From Amorphoplanes friuliensis DSM 7358 (GTDB taxonomy: Bacteria; Actinomycetota; Actinomycetes; Mycobacteriales; Micromonosporaceae), in assembly GCF_000494755.1 (NCBI RefSeq), contig NC_022657.1:7222001-7286000 (forward strand): a stretch of 64,000 bases of DNA. The letters are read 5' to 3'. A program made the translations under genes and the position numbers. This document shows positions 20,714 to 28,626 of this stretch, in pieces (positions within the stretch are counted from its first letter, which is position 1; each line of letters opens with the position of its first letter). The notes below the pieces were generated by a model. That model was not told the DNA's origin. It did not search any database and saw nothing but the letters and a program-made list of their open reading frames with translations.

Positions 20714-20871
20714 GGTCCGACCTCCCCCCGAGACACGCGAAAGCGGTGGGCGGAGAGTCGCGACGCTAGTGTTCCGATTAACAGTCGATTGAGAAGGAAG
20801 CACCGCGGGGAGCCGCCCACCGCTGATCACGAGCATACGAAGCCGCCGCGGTCACTTCCACCGAATAAGGG

Positions 20872-22347
20872 TCAGCGCGAGGAGGGCTCCACGAGCGGGA
20901 GGCTCACCAGGAACCGCGTGTCGCCCGGCTTGGACTCCAGGACGATGTCGCCGCCGTGACCGTTGACCACGATGCGGTACGAGATGTCGAGGCCGAGGCC
21001 CGTGCCCTCGCCGACCGCCTTCGTGGTGAAGAACGGCTCGAAGACCCGCTTGCGCAGCTCGTCGGGGACACCCGGACCGCTGTCACCGATCGAGACGATG
21101 AGGTGGTCCTCCTTGCGGTACGTCTTGATGGTCAGCGTGCCCGCGCCGTGCATGGCCTGCACCGCGTTGTCGATGATGTTGGTCCAGACCTGGTTGAGCT
21201 CGGCCGGGTGCGCCGGGATCTGCGGCAGGTCGCGGTCGTAGTCCTTGACCACCTTGACGCCGGTGCCGATCTTGTGGCTGAGCATCACCAGGGTGCTGTC
21301 CAGCCCGGTGTGCACGTCGATCCACTGGTGGGCGGCCCGGTCCAGCTGCGAATACTGCTTGGCCGAGGTGACCAGCGAGGAGACCCGGCCGGTGGCGTCC
21401 TCGATGTCGCTCATCAGCTGCTCGGTCTCGAGGGCGTACCCGATCCAGTGGATGGCCTGGTCGAGCAGCTCCGGCTCGACGACCTTGGTCTTGATCAGCT
21501 CGAGGCACTCGAGGTCGAGGCCGCCCTGGGCGAAGACCGGTGCGAGGTCCCAGCCACCCGTGACGTTGTGCTCGTCCATCCAGTCGCCGAGCTCGTCCTC
21601 CCGGTCGGAGGCCTGCATGGCCGTCAGCGTCGGCGCCTTGGCGGCCCGCTCGATGACGTCCTCCTGGAGCTCGACGAGCGCGTCGAGGCGTTCCGGGGCG
21701 ACCTTGCCCGCGGCGAGCATGCCCAGCTTGTGGCGCATGCCGGCGACCCGTTGACGCAGAGCGCCGGTGGCCCGCGAGGCGGCCGCCGCGGGGTTGTTGA
21801 GCTCGTGCATCAGACCGGCGGAGAGAGCGCCCAGCGCGACCAGCCGCTGCCGTTCGCTGATCGCCGCCTGGGTGCTGCGCATGCCCAGGGCCAGACCCTC
21901 GAGCAGGTGCAGCGCCATCGGGAACCACTCGCGCATGAGCCAGCCGAAGTCCTCCGCGCTGAGCACGAAGAAGTCGGAGTCGTCGAGCGCCCGCATCGAC
22001 GCCATGTACTTGCGGGGAACACCGTCGTCGCGGATGTACGCCTGGGTCGCGCCCATGTACACGCCGCGCTGCTCGGTGCGGGTGGTCTGCACGTCGTCCT
22101 GACCGACCCGGCGGCTGAGCGCGATAGTGCCGCTGAGCAGCACGAAGAACTGCTCGGCCGGCTCACCCTCCTGGATGACGATCTGGCCGGCGTCGACGTG
22201 CTGCGTGCAGCCGTGGTCGGCGATCCAGGTCAGCTGCTCGTCGGTCAGCTTCTCGAAGAGGAAGAGCGTGCGGAGCTCGTCGATGGTGAGCCTGCCGGGT
22301 TCACAAGGTGCGAGCTCGACCGCCTTCACCGAGTCGATGTCGGTCAT
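20872..22347 (-). CDS. Cyclic-nucleotide-binding-fold histidine kinase
   Basis: A 491-residue soluble kinase. Residues 25-150 are a CRP/cNMP-like beta-roll ([33 protein letters not shown]), but the usual GE of the phosphate-binding cassette reads YMGATQAY, so the ligand may not be a classic cyclic nucleotide. The phosphorylated His181 lies in [15 protein letters not shown]. The ATPase domain has [20 protein letters not shown] and [11 protein letters not shown]. No membrane segment is seen. Its ATG shares a base with the stop of the preceding response regulator-reductase gene (TAATG), so the two are coupled and probably form a phosphorelay pair. Confidence 0.93.
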   Translation of the reverse strand: MTDIDSVKAVELAPCEPGRLTIDELRTLFLFEKLTDEQLTWIADHGCTQHVDAGQIVIQEGEPAEQFFVLLSGTIALSRRVGQDDVQTTRTEQRGVYMGATQAYIRDDGVPRKYMASMRALDDSDFFVLSAEDFGWLMREWFPMALHLLEGLALGMRSTQAAISERQRLVALGALSAGLMHELNNPAAAASRATGALRQRVAGMRHKLGMLAAGKVAPERLDALVELQEDVIERAAKAPTLTAMQASDREDELGDWMDEHNVTGGWDLAPVFAQGGLDLECLELIKTKVVEPELLDQAIHWIGYALETEQLMSDIEDATGRVSSLVTSAKQYSQLDRAAHQWIDVHTGLDSTLVMLSHKIGTGVKVVKDYDRDLPQIPAHPAELNQVWTNIIDNAVQAMHGAGTLTIKTYRKEDHLIVSIGDSGPGVPDELRKRVFEPFFTTKAVGEGTGLGLDISYRIVVNGHGGDIVLESKPGDTRFLVSLPLVEPSSR

Positions 22348-24005
22348 TACTGTGCCTCCAGGTAACGATGGACCAGCGTGACGGCCATCGCGCCCTCGCC
22401 GACCGCCGAGGCCACCCGTTTGACGGAGTTGGCCCGGACGTCGCCGGCGGCGAAAATGCCGGGAACACTGCACTCCAGGTAGAACGGATCCCGGTCCCGA
22501 TCCCATCCCGTCGGACGGGTGCCATTTGAGAGCAGATCGGGGCCCGTGTAGACGAAGCCCTTCTCGTCCCGGGCGACGGCGTCGCCGAGCCAGTCCGTGC
22601 GGGGCTCGGCGCCGATGAAGACGAACAGGTAACCGCACTCGACGCTGGTCACGGTGTTGTTCTTGCTGTCGCAGATGGTGATCGCCTGCAGGTGACCGTT
22701 GCCCTGGGCGCCGACCACCTCGCACCGCGTCCGCACGCTGATGTTCTCGATCTTGTTCAGCTGCTGGATGAGGTAGTACGACATCGACGCCTCGAGCGAG
22801 TCGCCGCGCACCAGCAGGGTGACACTGCGGGCGTACCGGGAGAAGAAGAGCGCGGCCTGACCGGCGGAGTTGGCACCGCCGATGATGTAGACGTCGCTGC
22901 CCGCGCAGGACGGGCCCTCGGTCGCGGCCGAGCCGTAGTAGACACCGGCGCCGGTCAGCTCGGCGACACCGTCGGCCACCAGCGGCCTGTACGCGACACC
23001 CGTGGCCAGGACGATCGAGTGGGCCGACACCTCGCCGCCGTCGGCGAAGTGCAGCGTGCGGGCGGACCCGTCGGCCCGCAGGCCGACCACCTCGCGGGTG
23101 TTGAGCACCTCGGCCTCGAACTTGCCGGCCTGCCGCCGCGCCCGGTCGGTCAGCTGCGCGCCGGAGATGCCGTCCGGGAAACCCAGGTAATTTTCGATGC
23201 GGGAGCTCTGGCCCGCCTGCCCGCCGACGGCCTGCCGCTCCACGAGCAGCGTCTTGAGGCCCTCCGAGGCGCCGTAGACGGCAGCGCCGAGCCCGGCCGG
23301 GCCGCCACCGACGATGATCAGGTCGTAGAAGTCACGCTCGGGCGCCGTCGACAGCCCGGCCGCCTCGGCCACCTCCGACGTGGTGGGCTGCGCCATCGCC
23401 CGGCCGTCCGCGGTCACGACCAGCGGGATCGACTCCGGGCCCACCCCGGCCGCCTCCAGCAGACGGCGGCCCTCCGGGTCGTCGGCGGCGAGCCACTTGT
23501 ACGGGACGAGGTTGCGCGCCAGGAAGTCCCGGATCTGGTACGACGGCTCGCTCCACCGGTGCCCGACCACCCGGATGTCCTCGGTCTCCTTGTCACCGGT
23601 CGCCTGCCACGCGTCGAGCAGCGCGTCGATGACCGGGTAGAGCTTCTCCTCCGGCGGGTCCCACGGCTTGAGCAGGTAGTGGTCGACGTCGACGACGTTG
23701 ATCGCCTGGATGGCCGCGTCCGTGTCGGCGTACGCGGTCAGCAGCGCACGGCGGGCGTTCGGGAACAGGTCCATGGCCTGCTCCAGGAACTCGATGCCGT
23801 TCATCTGCGGCATCCGGTAGTCGGCCAGGATCACCGCGACCCGGCCGCCGCGCAGCTTGATCTCCCGTAGCGCCTCGAGCGCCTCCGAGGCCGAGGCCGC
23901 ACGGATGATCCGGTAGTTCTCGCCGTACCGGCGGCGCAGGTCACGGGCGATGGCCCGGGAGACGGAGGGGTCGTCGTCGACGGTCAGGATGGCGGGATGA
24001 CCCAT
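22347..24005 (-). CDS. Response regulator fused to thioredoxin reductase-like flavoprotein
   Basis: A 552-residue fusion. Residues 1-125 are a receiver domain (TVDDDPSVSRA; phosphoacceptor Asp62 in LADYRMP; LLTAYAD; LLKPWD). About 145-225 resembles a glutaredoxin fold without its cysteines (YQIRDFLARNLVPYKWLAAD, IPLVV). About 235-552 is a thioredoxin reductase-type flavoprotein: FAD motif IIVGGGPAGLGAA, NAD(P)H motif VYIIGGANSAGQAA and C-terminal GIFAAGDVR. The CATC active-site disulfide is missing; SAATEGPSC stands there. Thus it may use phosphorylation to gate a flavin reaction other than disulfide reduction. ATG at 24005. Cotranscribed with the kinase below and the zinc-finger gene above. 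Confidence 0.93.
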   Translation of the reverse strand: MGHPAILTVDDDPSVSRAIARDLRRRYGENYRIIRAASASEALEALREIKLRGGRVAVILADYRMPQMNGIEFLEQAMDLFPNARRALLTAYADTDAAIQAINVVDVDHYLLKPWDPPEEKLYPVIDALLDAWQATGDKETEDIRVVGHRWSEPSYQIRDFLARNLVPYKWLAADDPEGRRLLEAAGVGPESIPLVVTADGRAMAQPTTSEVAEAAGLSTAPERDFYDLIIVGGGPAGLGAAVYGASEGLKTLLVERQAVGGQAGQSSRIENYLGFPDGISGAQLTDRARRQAGKFEAEVLNTREVVGLRADGSARTLHFADGGEVSAHSIVLATGVAYRPLVADGVAELTGAGVYYGSAATEGPSCAGSDVYIIGGANSAGQAALFFSRYARSVTLLVRGDSLEASMSYYLIQQLNKIENISVRTRCEVVGAQGNGHLQAITICDSKNNTVTSVECGYLFVFIGAEPRTDWLGDAVARDEKGFVYTGPDLLSNGTRPTGWDRDRDPFYLECSVPGIFAAGDVRANSVKRVASAVGEGAMAVTLVHRYLEAQ

Positions 24006-24015
24006 GCTTGTGTCC

Positions 24016-24309
24016 TCAGGGATGCGTGAACGAGGGAGCGTCCGGAACCTCGAAGGCGACGTTGTCGGCGTAGCACCACCACCAGTCCTCCCCCGGCTCG
24101 TACGACTGCACGAGCGGGTGGTCGACGGTGTGGAAGTGGGCGGTCGCGTGCTTGCCGGGCGACGAGTCGCAGCAGCCGACGTGACCACAGGTCATGCAGA
24201 CCCGCAGGTGCACCCAGCGGCCACCGGTGGCCAGGCACTCGACACAGCCGTCGCCGGACGGCTTGACGTCGTTGGCCTGGTCGAGGTGTGTACAGGCTGG
24301 TTGGGTCAT
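24016..24309 (-). CDS. UBP-type zinc finger protein, 97 aa
   Basis: A 97-residue protein that is essentially one ZnF-UBP domain, the fold which in eukaryotes recognises the free C-terminus of ubiquitin. Cys/His ligands include Cys6 and His8 (ACTHLDQ), Cys22 and Cys25 (DGCVECLATG), a VCMTCGHVGCCDS cluster, and the histidines of KHATAHFHTVDHPLVQSY. The C-terminal DWWWCYADNVAFEV completes the domain. Its ATG overlaps the stop of the NAD kinase fusion (ATGA) and its stop lies 10 bases ahead of the next gene. A role binding a partner in this redox operon is an inference; the bacterial ligand is unknown. Confidence 0.92.
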   Translation of the reverse strand: MTQPACTHLDQANDVKPSGDGCVECLATGGRWVHLRVCMTCGHVGCCDSSPGKHATAHFHTVDHPLVQSYEPGEDWWWCYADNVAFEVPDAPSFTHP

Positions 24310-25475
24310 GCTGGGGTCCCTCCCGGGGCGATCAGGTCGTTGAACTCGGGGTGCCGCTCCACGTAGCCGGCGACGAAGGGGCAGGAGACCACCACGGGTG
24401 TGGCCCGGCCCCGGGCGTCGGAGAGGGCGGCGGAGGCGAGCCGGCCGGCCAGGCCCTGGCCCTCGAAGGCCTGGTCGATCTCGGTGTGCGCCAGCTCCAC
24501 CTGGCCGCCGTGGCGGCGGTAGTGCAGCACCCCGGCGAGCTCGCCGCCGAGGATGATCTCGTAACGCGACTGCTCGAAGCTGTCGACGACCGTGGCATCA
24601 CCGGGGTCACCGCCGCCGACCTGCGCGCTGCCCTCGACCCTCAGCTTGCGGCGGGCCCGCTCGTAGAACGAGGTCCGGCCGAACCGGATGACCTGGGCCG
24701 CGGCCGGCACCGGGATGATCTTGAGCTTGTCGCCGGGCTGCGCGTAACCCTGGATGATGCCGTCGACCTCGACGGCGAGACGGCCGCTGGTCGCCGCCAC
24801 CTCCAGCTCGAGCTGCTCGTCCGGGGAGAGCATCAGCGACCGGTTGAAGGACGAGTGCGCCGCCGCCGCGCTGACGAGCAGACCCTCGACGTTGGGCGAG
24901 ACGATCGGCCCACCGGCCGAGAAGCTGTACGCCGTGGAGCCGGTCGGTGTGGCCACGATCACGGCGTCCGCGGCGTACCGGACGAAGTTGCTGCCCTCGA
25001 CGGTGATGCCGACGTGGGCCAGACCGTCGCCGGGAACCCGGACCAGAGCGATGTCGTTGAAGGCCGACACCTCCTCGCCGCCGGGCAGCACGGTGCGCAC
25101 CGCCGTCCGCGACTCGATGGTGAACTTGTGCTCGTCGATCGACGAGAGTGCCCCGGACAGGTCGGGCAGGTCGACCTCGGCGAGGAAGCCGAGACGCCCC
25201 ACGTTGACCCCGAGAACCGGCGTCTTGCGCCCCTCGACGAGGCGCATCGTGCGGAGCATGGTGCCGTCGCCACCCAGGCTGACCAGCAGCCCGGCGCGGT
25301 CGACCATCTCCTCGGCGGAGACCGCGACGGCGTCGCAGTCGATCCGGTTGATCTCGTCGTGCAGCCCGAGCACGGTCACATCGCGCGAAGTCGCCCAGCG
25401 GACGATCGCATCGATGGCGGATCCGCAATCCCGTCTCGGGTGCAGGACCAGCCCGACCACCTTGATCATCCCCAT
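24306..25475 (-). CDS. NAD kinase fused to a small GNAT-like acetyltransferase domain
   Basis: A 389-residue fusion. Residues 1-295 are an NAD kinase, which phosphorylates NAD to NADP: SLGGDGTMLRT, GVNVGRLGFLAEVD, ATPTGSTAYSFSAGGP and VEVDGI are all present. About 300-389 resembles the compact YjdJ/NATD1-type acetyltransferase (IILGGELAGVLHYRRHG, ELAHTEIDQAFEGQGLAGRL, YVERHPEF). The ATG at 25475 has GGGG eight bases upstream; ATG at 25502 and 25469 are alternatives. First gene of a four-gene operon, so NADP supply, zinc finger, flavoprotein and kinase are made together. Confidence 0.9.
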   Translation of the reverse strand: MGMIKVVGLVLHPRRDCGSAIDAIVRWATSRDVTVLGLHDEINRIDCDAVAVSAEEMVDRAGLLVSLGGDGTMLRTMRLVEGRKTPVLGVNVGRLGFLAEVDLPDLSGALSSIDEHKFTIESRTAVRTVLPGGEEVSAFNDIALVRVPGDGLAHVGITVEGSNFVRYAADAVIVATPTGSTAYSFSAGGPIVSPNVEGLLVSAAAAHSSFNRSLMLSPDEQLELEVAATSGRLAVEVDGIIQGYAQPGDKLKIIPVPAAAQVIRFGRTSFYERARRKLRVEGSAQVGGGDPGDATVVDSFEQSRYEIILGGELAGVLHYRRHGGQVELAHTEIDQAFEGQGLAGRLASAALSDARGRATPVVVSCPFVAGYVERHPEFNDLIAPGGTPA

Positions 25476-25565
25476 GACGGATACCCCACGATCATCCAGC
25501 AACCCCCGGTCGCACGTGCCGGCGTTCAGCCTTGCACGTCCGACCGGGATCCGGCGAGGGGTGGG

Positions 25566-26300
25566 TCAGCTCGTGAGGGCGACCGCGACCGGCGTGAGCA
25601 CGCTGGTCTCGTTGCGCTGGCCGTCCTCCTGGGCGCCCAGGACCGCTTCCTGGTACGTCGTGAGGGTCCGCAGCAGTCCCGGAGGCGCGTAACCACGACC
25701 GGGGTCACCCAGCAGAACCGTGGCTCCGCGGTTCATGGCGCGGCCGATGAAGGGCAGCATCAGGGCCGCGACGTCGGCGTTGTAGAGGCAGTCGCCCGCG
25801 AGGATCACCTCGAAGTCGCTGCCGTCACCACCGGTGAGGTCCTCGACGACGGTGGCGATCTGCTCGCCGTTGGCGTTCGCGTTCGCCTGGATGGCGGCGA
25901 TGGCGTACGCGTCGGTGTCGGCGGCGGTCACCTCGGCGGCACCGGCCTGCGCGGCGGCGATGGCGACCAGGCCGGAACCGGACGCGAGGTCCAGGACCCG
26001 GCGGCCGGCGACGATCTCCGGGTTGTCCAGGACGTAGCGGGCGAGAGCCTGCCCGCCCGGCCAGGCGGTCGCCCAGTACGGCGCCGGCAGCGGTGTGCCG
26101 GCCTCGGCCTCGAGCCGGGCCCAGAGCAGCACGGAGTCCTCGGCGAGGAAGAGGTGCACCTCCGGAACCATCGGCACGGGGGTCATGTGCAGGGCGTCCT
26201 GCTGAGGCGCCCGGGCGGGGAAGGAGGCGTTACGCAGCAGACGTCGCTGCAGGGCACTGTGTGTCGCGACAGCGTAGGGGGCTCCGGAGTACGTCTTCAC
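25566..26300 (-). CDS. Class I SAM-dependent methyltransferase (ETFB-lysine methyltransferase-like)
   Basis: A 244-residue methyltransferase. The SAM-binding motif I is VLDLASGSGLVAIAAAQAGA, followed by VTAADTDAYAIAAIQANANANG and the motif IV-like VILAGDCLYN. The pattern resembles protein-lysine methyltransferases such as the ETFB/ribosomal L7/L12 modifiers, but the substrate is unproven. The GTG at 26300 (KTYSGAPYAV next) is chosen where recognisable sequence begins; an ATG near 26186 is possible and would give a shorter protein. It lies 90 bases upstream of the NAD kinase operon on the same strand and may lead it. Confidence 0.75.
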   Translation of the reverse strand: MKTYSGAPYAVATHSALQRRLLRNASFPARAPQQDALHMTPVPMVPEVHLFLAEDSVLLWARLEAEAGTPLPAPYWATAWPGGQALARYVLDNPEIVAGRRVLDLASGSGLVAIAAAQAGAAEVTAADTDAYAIAAIQANANANGEQIATVVEDLTGGDGSDFEVILAGDCLYNADVAALMLPFIGRAMNRGATVLLGDPGRGYAPPGLLRTLTTYQEAVLGAQEDGQRNETSVLTPVAVALTS

Positions 26301-26334
26301 ACCACTCGTTTCCGTAGATGGGGGGACAACGACC

Positions 26335-26375
26335 GAGGGCCGTACCTCCCGCTCGACGCGGTAGGCACGGCCCTC
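26335..26375 (-). terminator. Terminator-like hairpin after cspA
   Basis: GAGGGCCGT (26335-26343) pairs perfectly with ACGGCCCTC (26367-26375); the enclosed sequence contains a further partial stem (CCTCCCGC/GCGGTAGG). It begins 11 bases downstream of the cspA stop and separates it from the methyltransferase gene. Confidence 0.7.
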
Positions 26376-26385
26376 GAGACGTACG

Positions 26386-26589
26386 TCAGATGGGACGGAT
26401 GTTCGCCGCCTGCAGGCCCTTCTGGCCCTGCTCGATGTCGAACTCGACCCGCTGGTTCTCTTCGAGGGTGCGGTACCCGTCAGAGGCGATGGCGGAGAAG
26501 TGAGCGAACACGTCCGGCGCACCGCCGTCCTGGGTGATGAAGCCGAAGCCCTTGTCCGCGTTGAACCACTTCACTGTGCCGACAGCCAT
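26386..26589 (-). CDS. cspA: Cold shock protein
   Basis: A 67-residue single-domain cold-shock protein that binds single-stranded RNA/DNA. It contains [14 protein letters not shown] (RNP1) and DVFAHFSAI (RNP2) and ends [12 protein letters not shown]. The ATG at 26589 is the family start; AAAGGG precedes it by about seven bases, and the in-frame ATG 21 bases upstream gives a non-family extension. A hairpin lies in its leader at 26665-26694. Monocistronic between that leader and a terminator. Confidence 0.96.
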   Translation of the reverse strand: MAVGTVKWFNADKGFGFITQDGGAPDVFAHFSAIASDGYRTLEENQRVEFDIEQGQKGLQAANIRPI

Positions 26590-26664
26590 GTCAAGCCCTT
26601 TCGCAACCACAGGAAGCCCGCACCTCGCGGGCCACGTCGCCGTCCGTGATCTTCATACGACAAA

Positions 26665-26694
26665 AGCCCGGTGGGATCGAATACCCACCAGGCT
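26665..26694 (-). promoter_or_regulatory. Terminator-like hairpin in the cspA leader
   Basis: Read on the minus strand, AGCCTGGTGGG pairs with CCCACCGGGCT (one T-G) around TATTCGAT and is followed by TTTTG, about 75 bases ahead of the cspA start. This has the form of an attenuator or a structured cold-shock leader. If cspA is transcribed from beyond 26694, this hairpin would be in its 5-prime untranslated RNA. Confidence 0.5.
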
Positions 26695-26842
26695 CTGGCA
26701 AATATGAAAAATCGGAATCAGCAACGCCTCAAAGCTAGCACGTTCGGAGCCCGAACGCGGTCACGGCGCGTATTGACATCGATGGACAACGATCATTGAA
26801 GTTTCTTGACAGCTGTAACAACAATCGACACACTTCGATTGA

Positions 26843-26854
26843 GAGAGCGCTCTC
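26843..26854. promoter_or_regulatory. GAGAGCGCTCTC palindrome, LacI-type operator candidate
   Basis: A perfect 12-bp palindrome centred on GCGC, 40 bases upstream of the protease ATG. LacI-family regulators of sugar-linked secreted enzymes in actinobacteria bind palindromes with a central CG, such as TGGGAGCGCTCCCA for CebR. The match is by shape only. Confidence 0.5.
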
Positions 26855-26894
26855 CTTCCCCGGCAAGTTCACCCTGGTCAGCGGAAGGATTCCC

Positions 26895-28442
26895 ATGTCC
26901 CGTCCCGTCAAGGTGCTCGGCGTCATCGCCGTCGCCGTCACCGCCGTCGGCCTCTCACCGTTCACAAGTTTTGCCGCCGAGACACCCGAGCCGGCCGCAC
27001 CCACCGCGGCTTCGACATTCGACATGGCTCCGGGCATGGCAGCTGCGATGCGCCGCGACCTGAAGCTCACGGACGACCAGATCGCCTCCCGCCTCGCCAC
27101 CGAGGCGGCGGCACCGGTGGTGGAGAAGCGGCTCCGCGCCCAGCTCGGCAAGACCTTCGCCGGCGCCTGGATCCCGTCCGGTTCGGAGCGGCTCACCGTC
27201 GCCGTCACCGATCCGAAGGCGGCAGCCACCGTCCGCGCCGAGGGTGCGGAGGTCAAGATCGTGGATCGGAGCGCCGGCGACCTCGAGGCCGCCCGTCAGC
27301 GCCTCGACAAGAACGCCGCCGAGGCGAAGGGCACGGCGATCCGGGGCTGGTACGTCGACGTCGCCACCAACCGGGTCGTCGTCATGGCAAAGCCCGGCAC
27401 CGCGGCAGCGGCCCGCAAGTTCGCGAAGGACAGCGGCGCCGGCACGGTCACCGTCGTCGACGCCGCCGAGGCACCCCGCCCCCTGTACGACATCCGCGGC
27501 GGTGACCAGTACGTGATCAACGGCAACACGCTCTGCTCGGTCGGCTTCTCGGTCGCGGGCGGTTTTGTCACCGCCGGCCACTGCGGGGGTGTCAACAGCC
27601 CGACGCTCGGTTACAACAACGTCTCGCAGGGCACCTTCGCCGGTTCCTCGTTCCCGGGCAACGACTACGCCTGGGTGCGGACCAACGGCAACTGGACGCC
27701 GCAGCCGTGGGTGAACAACTACGCGGGTGGCAACGTCACCGTGGCGGGCTCGCAGGACGCGGCGATCGGCAGCTCGGTCTGCCGCTCCGGCCGGACCTCC
27801 GGCTGGCGCTGCGGCACGATCCTGGGCCGCAACGAGACCATCGTCTACTCCCAGGGGGCGGTCTCCGGCCTCTCCCGCAGCAACGCGTGCGCCGAGCCGG
27901 GCGACTCCGGCGGCTCCTGGATCTCCGGCAACCAGGCGCAGGGTGTCACCTCGGGCGGCTCGGGCAACTGCTCCTCCGGCGGCACCATGTGGTTCCAGCC
28001 CGTCAACGAGATCCTCGGTGTCTACGGCCTCTCGCTGACCACCACGGGCGGCGGCAGCAGCGGCCAGTCGATCGTGAGCAACTGGAACAACAAGTGCCTC
28101 GACGTGCCGAACTCGAACTTCTCCGACGGCGTCCTGGTGCAGATGTGGAACTGCAACAACAGCGGCGCGCAGAAGTGGGCCGCCGTCAACGGCACGCTCC
28201 AGACGTCGAACAACAAGTGCCTCGACATCCCCTGGGGCTCGACCGCGAGCGGAGTGGAGCTCCAGATCGTCGGCTGCAACGGCAACCCGGCTCAGCAGTT
28301 CGTGCTCTCGGCGGCGGGTGATCTTGTCAACCCGCAGGCGAACAAGTGCCTCGACATCAAGGACTGGAACGGCAACGACGGCGCCCGGATCCAGTTGTGG
28401 GACTGCGGTGGCACCCTGAACCAGAAGTGGCGACGCGTTTAA
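26895..28442 (+). CDS. Secreted S1 (streptogrisin-like) serine protease with ricin-B lectin domain
   Basis: A 515-residue preproprotein. The signal peptide covers about residues 1-28 (VAVTAVGLSPFTSFAAETPE). Residues 40-200 are an alpha-lytic/streptogrisin-type pro-domain that acts as folding chaperone. The mature chymotrypsin fold begins near YDIRGGDQYVI and has the triad His (TAGHCGG, about 228), Asp (GNDYAWV, about 256) and Ser (EPGDSGGSW, about 337). The last 130 residues form a ricin-type beta-trefoil with repeats ending QKW, QQF and QKW, likely to anchor the enzyme to polysaccharide. GGAAGG lies seven bases before the ATG at 26895. Confidence 0.95.
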   Translation: MSRPVKVLGVIAVAVTAVGLSPFTSFAAETPEPAAPTAASTFDMAPGMAAAMRRDLKLTDDQIASRLATEAAAPVVEKRLRAQLGKTFAGAWIPSGSERLTVAVTDPKAAATVRAEGAEVKIVDRSAGDLEAARQRLDKNAAEAKGTAIRGWYVDVATNRVVVMAKPGTAAAARKFAKDSGAGTVTVVDAAEAPRPLYDIRGGDQYVINGNTLCSVGFSVAGGFVTAGHCGGVNSPTLGYNNVSQGTFAGSSFPGNDYAWVRTNGNWTPQPWVNNYAGGNVTVAGSQDAAIGSSVCRSGRTSGWRCGTILGRNETIVYSQGAVSGLSRSNACAEPGDSGGSWISGNQAQGVTSGGSGNCSSGGTMWFQPVNEILGVYGLSLTTTGGGSSGQSIVSNWNNKCLDVPNSNFSDGVLVQMWNCNNSGAQKWAAVNGTLQTSNNKCLDIPWGSTASGVELQIVGCNGNPAQQFVLSAAGDLVNPQANKCLDIKDWNGNDGARIQLWDCGGTLNQKWRRV

Positions 28443-28460
28443 TCACCGGAAAACTGTTAT

Positions 28461-28495
28461 CGCCCGCCGATTGCGCTCTCTGCGATCGGCGGGCG
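28461..28495 (+). terminator. Hairpin terminator after the protease
   Basis: CGCCCGCCGAT (28461-28471) pairs perfectly with ATCGGCGGGCG (28485-28495), beginning 18 bases past the protease stop, followed by ACTCTTAGTGT. Confidence 0.75.
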
Positions 28496-28569
28496 ACTCT
28501 TAGTGTACGCAAGCAGGGCATTTTCGGTTAGCGGAACTTTAATGATGGTCTTAATTAACCGGTTCCCAG

Positions 28570-28593
28570 TTAGGAGTCCTAATAATTAGGAGT
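28570..28593. promoter_or_regulatory. TTAGGAGTCCTAA palindrome plus repeated half-site before the GH64 gene
   Basis: TTAGGAGTCCTAA (28570-28582) is a perfect 6+1+6 palindrome, and TTAGGAGT recurs in direct orientation at 28586-28593. The sites are 34-57 bases upstream of the glucanase start in an AT-rich stretch (TTAATTAACCGG), a good position for a repressor or activator of that gene. The regulator is unknown. Confidence 0.5.
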
Positions 28594-28626
28594 ACCCCCT
28601 AGAGATCCCCCCGGAGGCACTCCCCC

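Larger units (their letters stand above)
26590..26894. other. Divergent regulatory region between cspA and the secreted protease
   Basis: A 305-base AT-richer gap. It holds the cspA leader hairpin (26665-26694), the perfect dyad CGTTCGGAGCCCGAACG (26741-26757) midway between the genes, and the GAGAGCGCTCTC palindrome (26843-26854) ahead of the protease. The dyads are plausible operators; promoters cannot be placed with confidence. Confidence 0.5.

Noticed and set aside
26663-26694. tRNA or small RNA gene ahead of cspA
   Set aside because: The element is a single hairpin without cloverleaf features; it fits a leader or terminator structure better.
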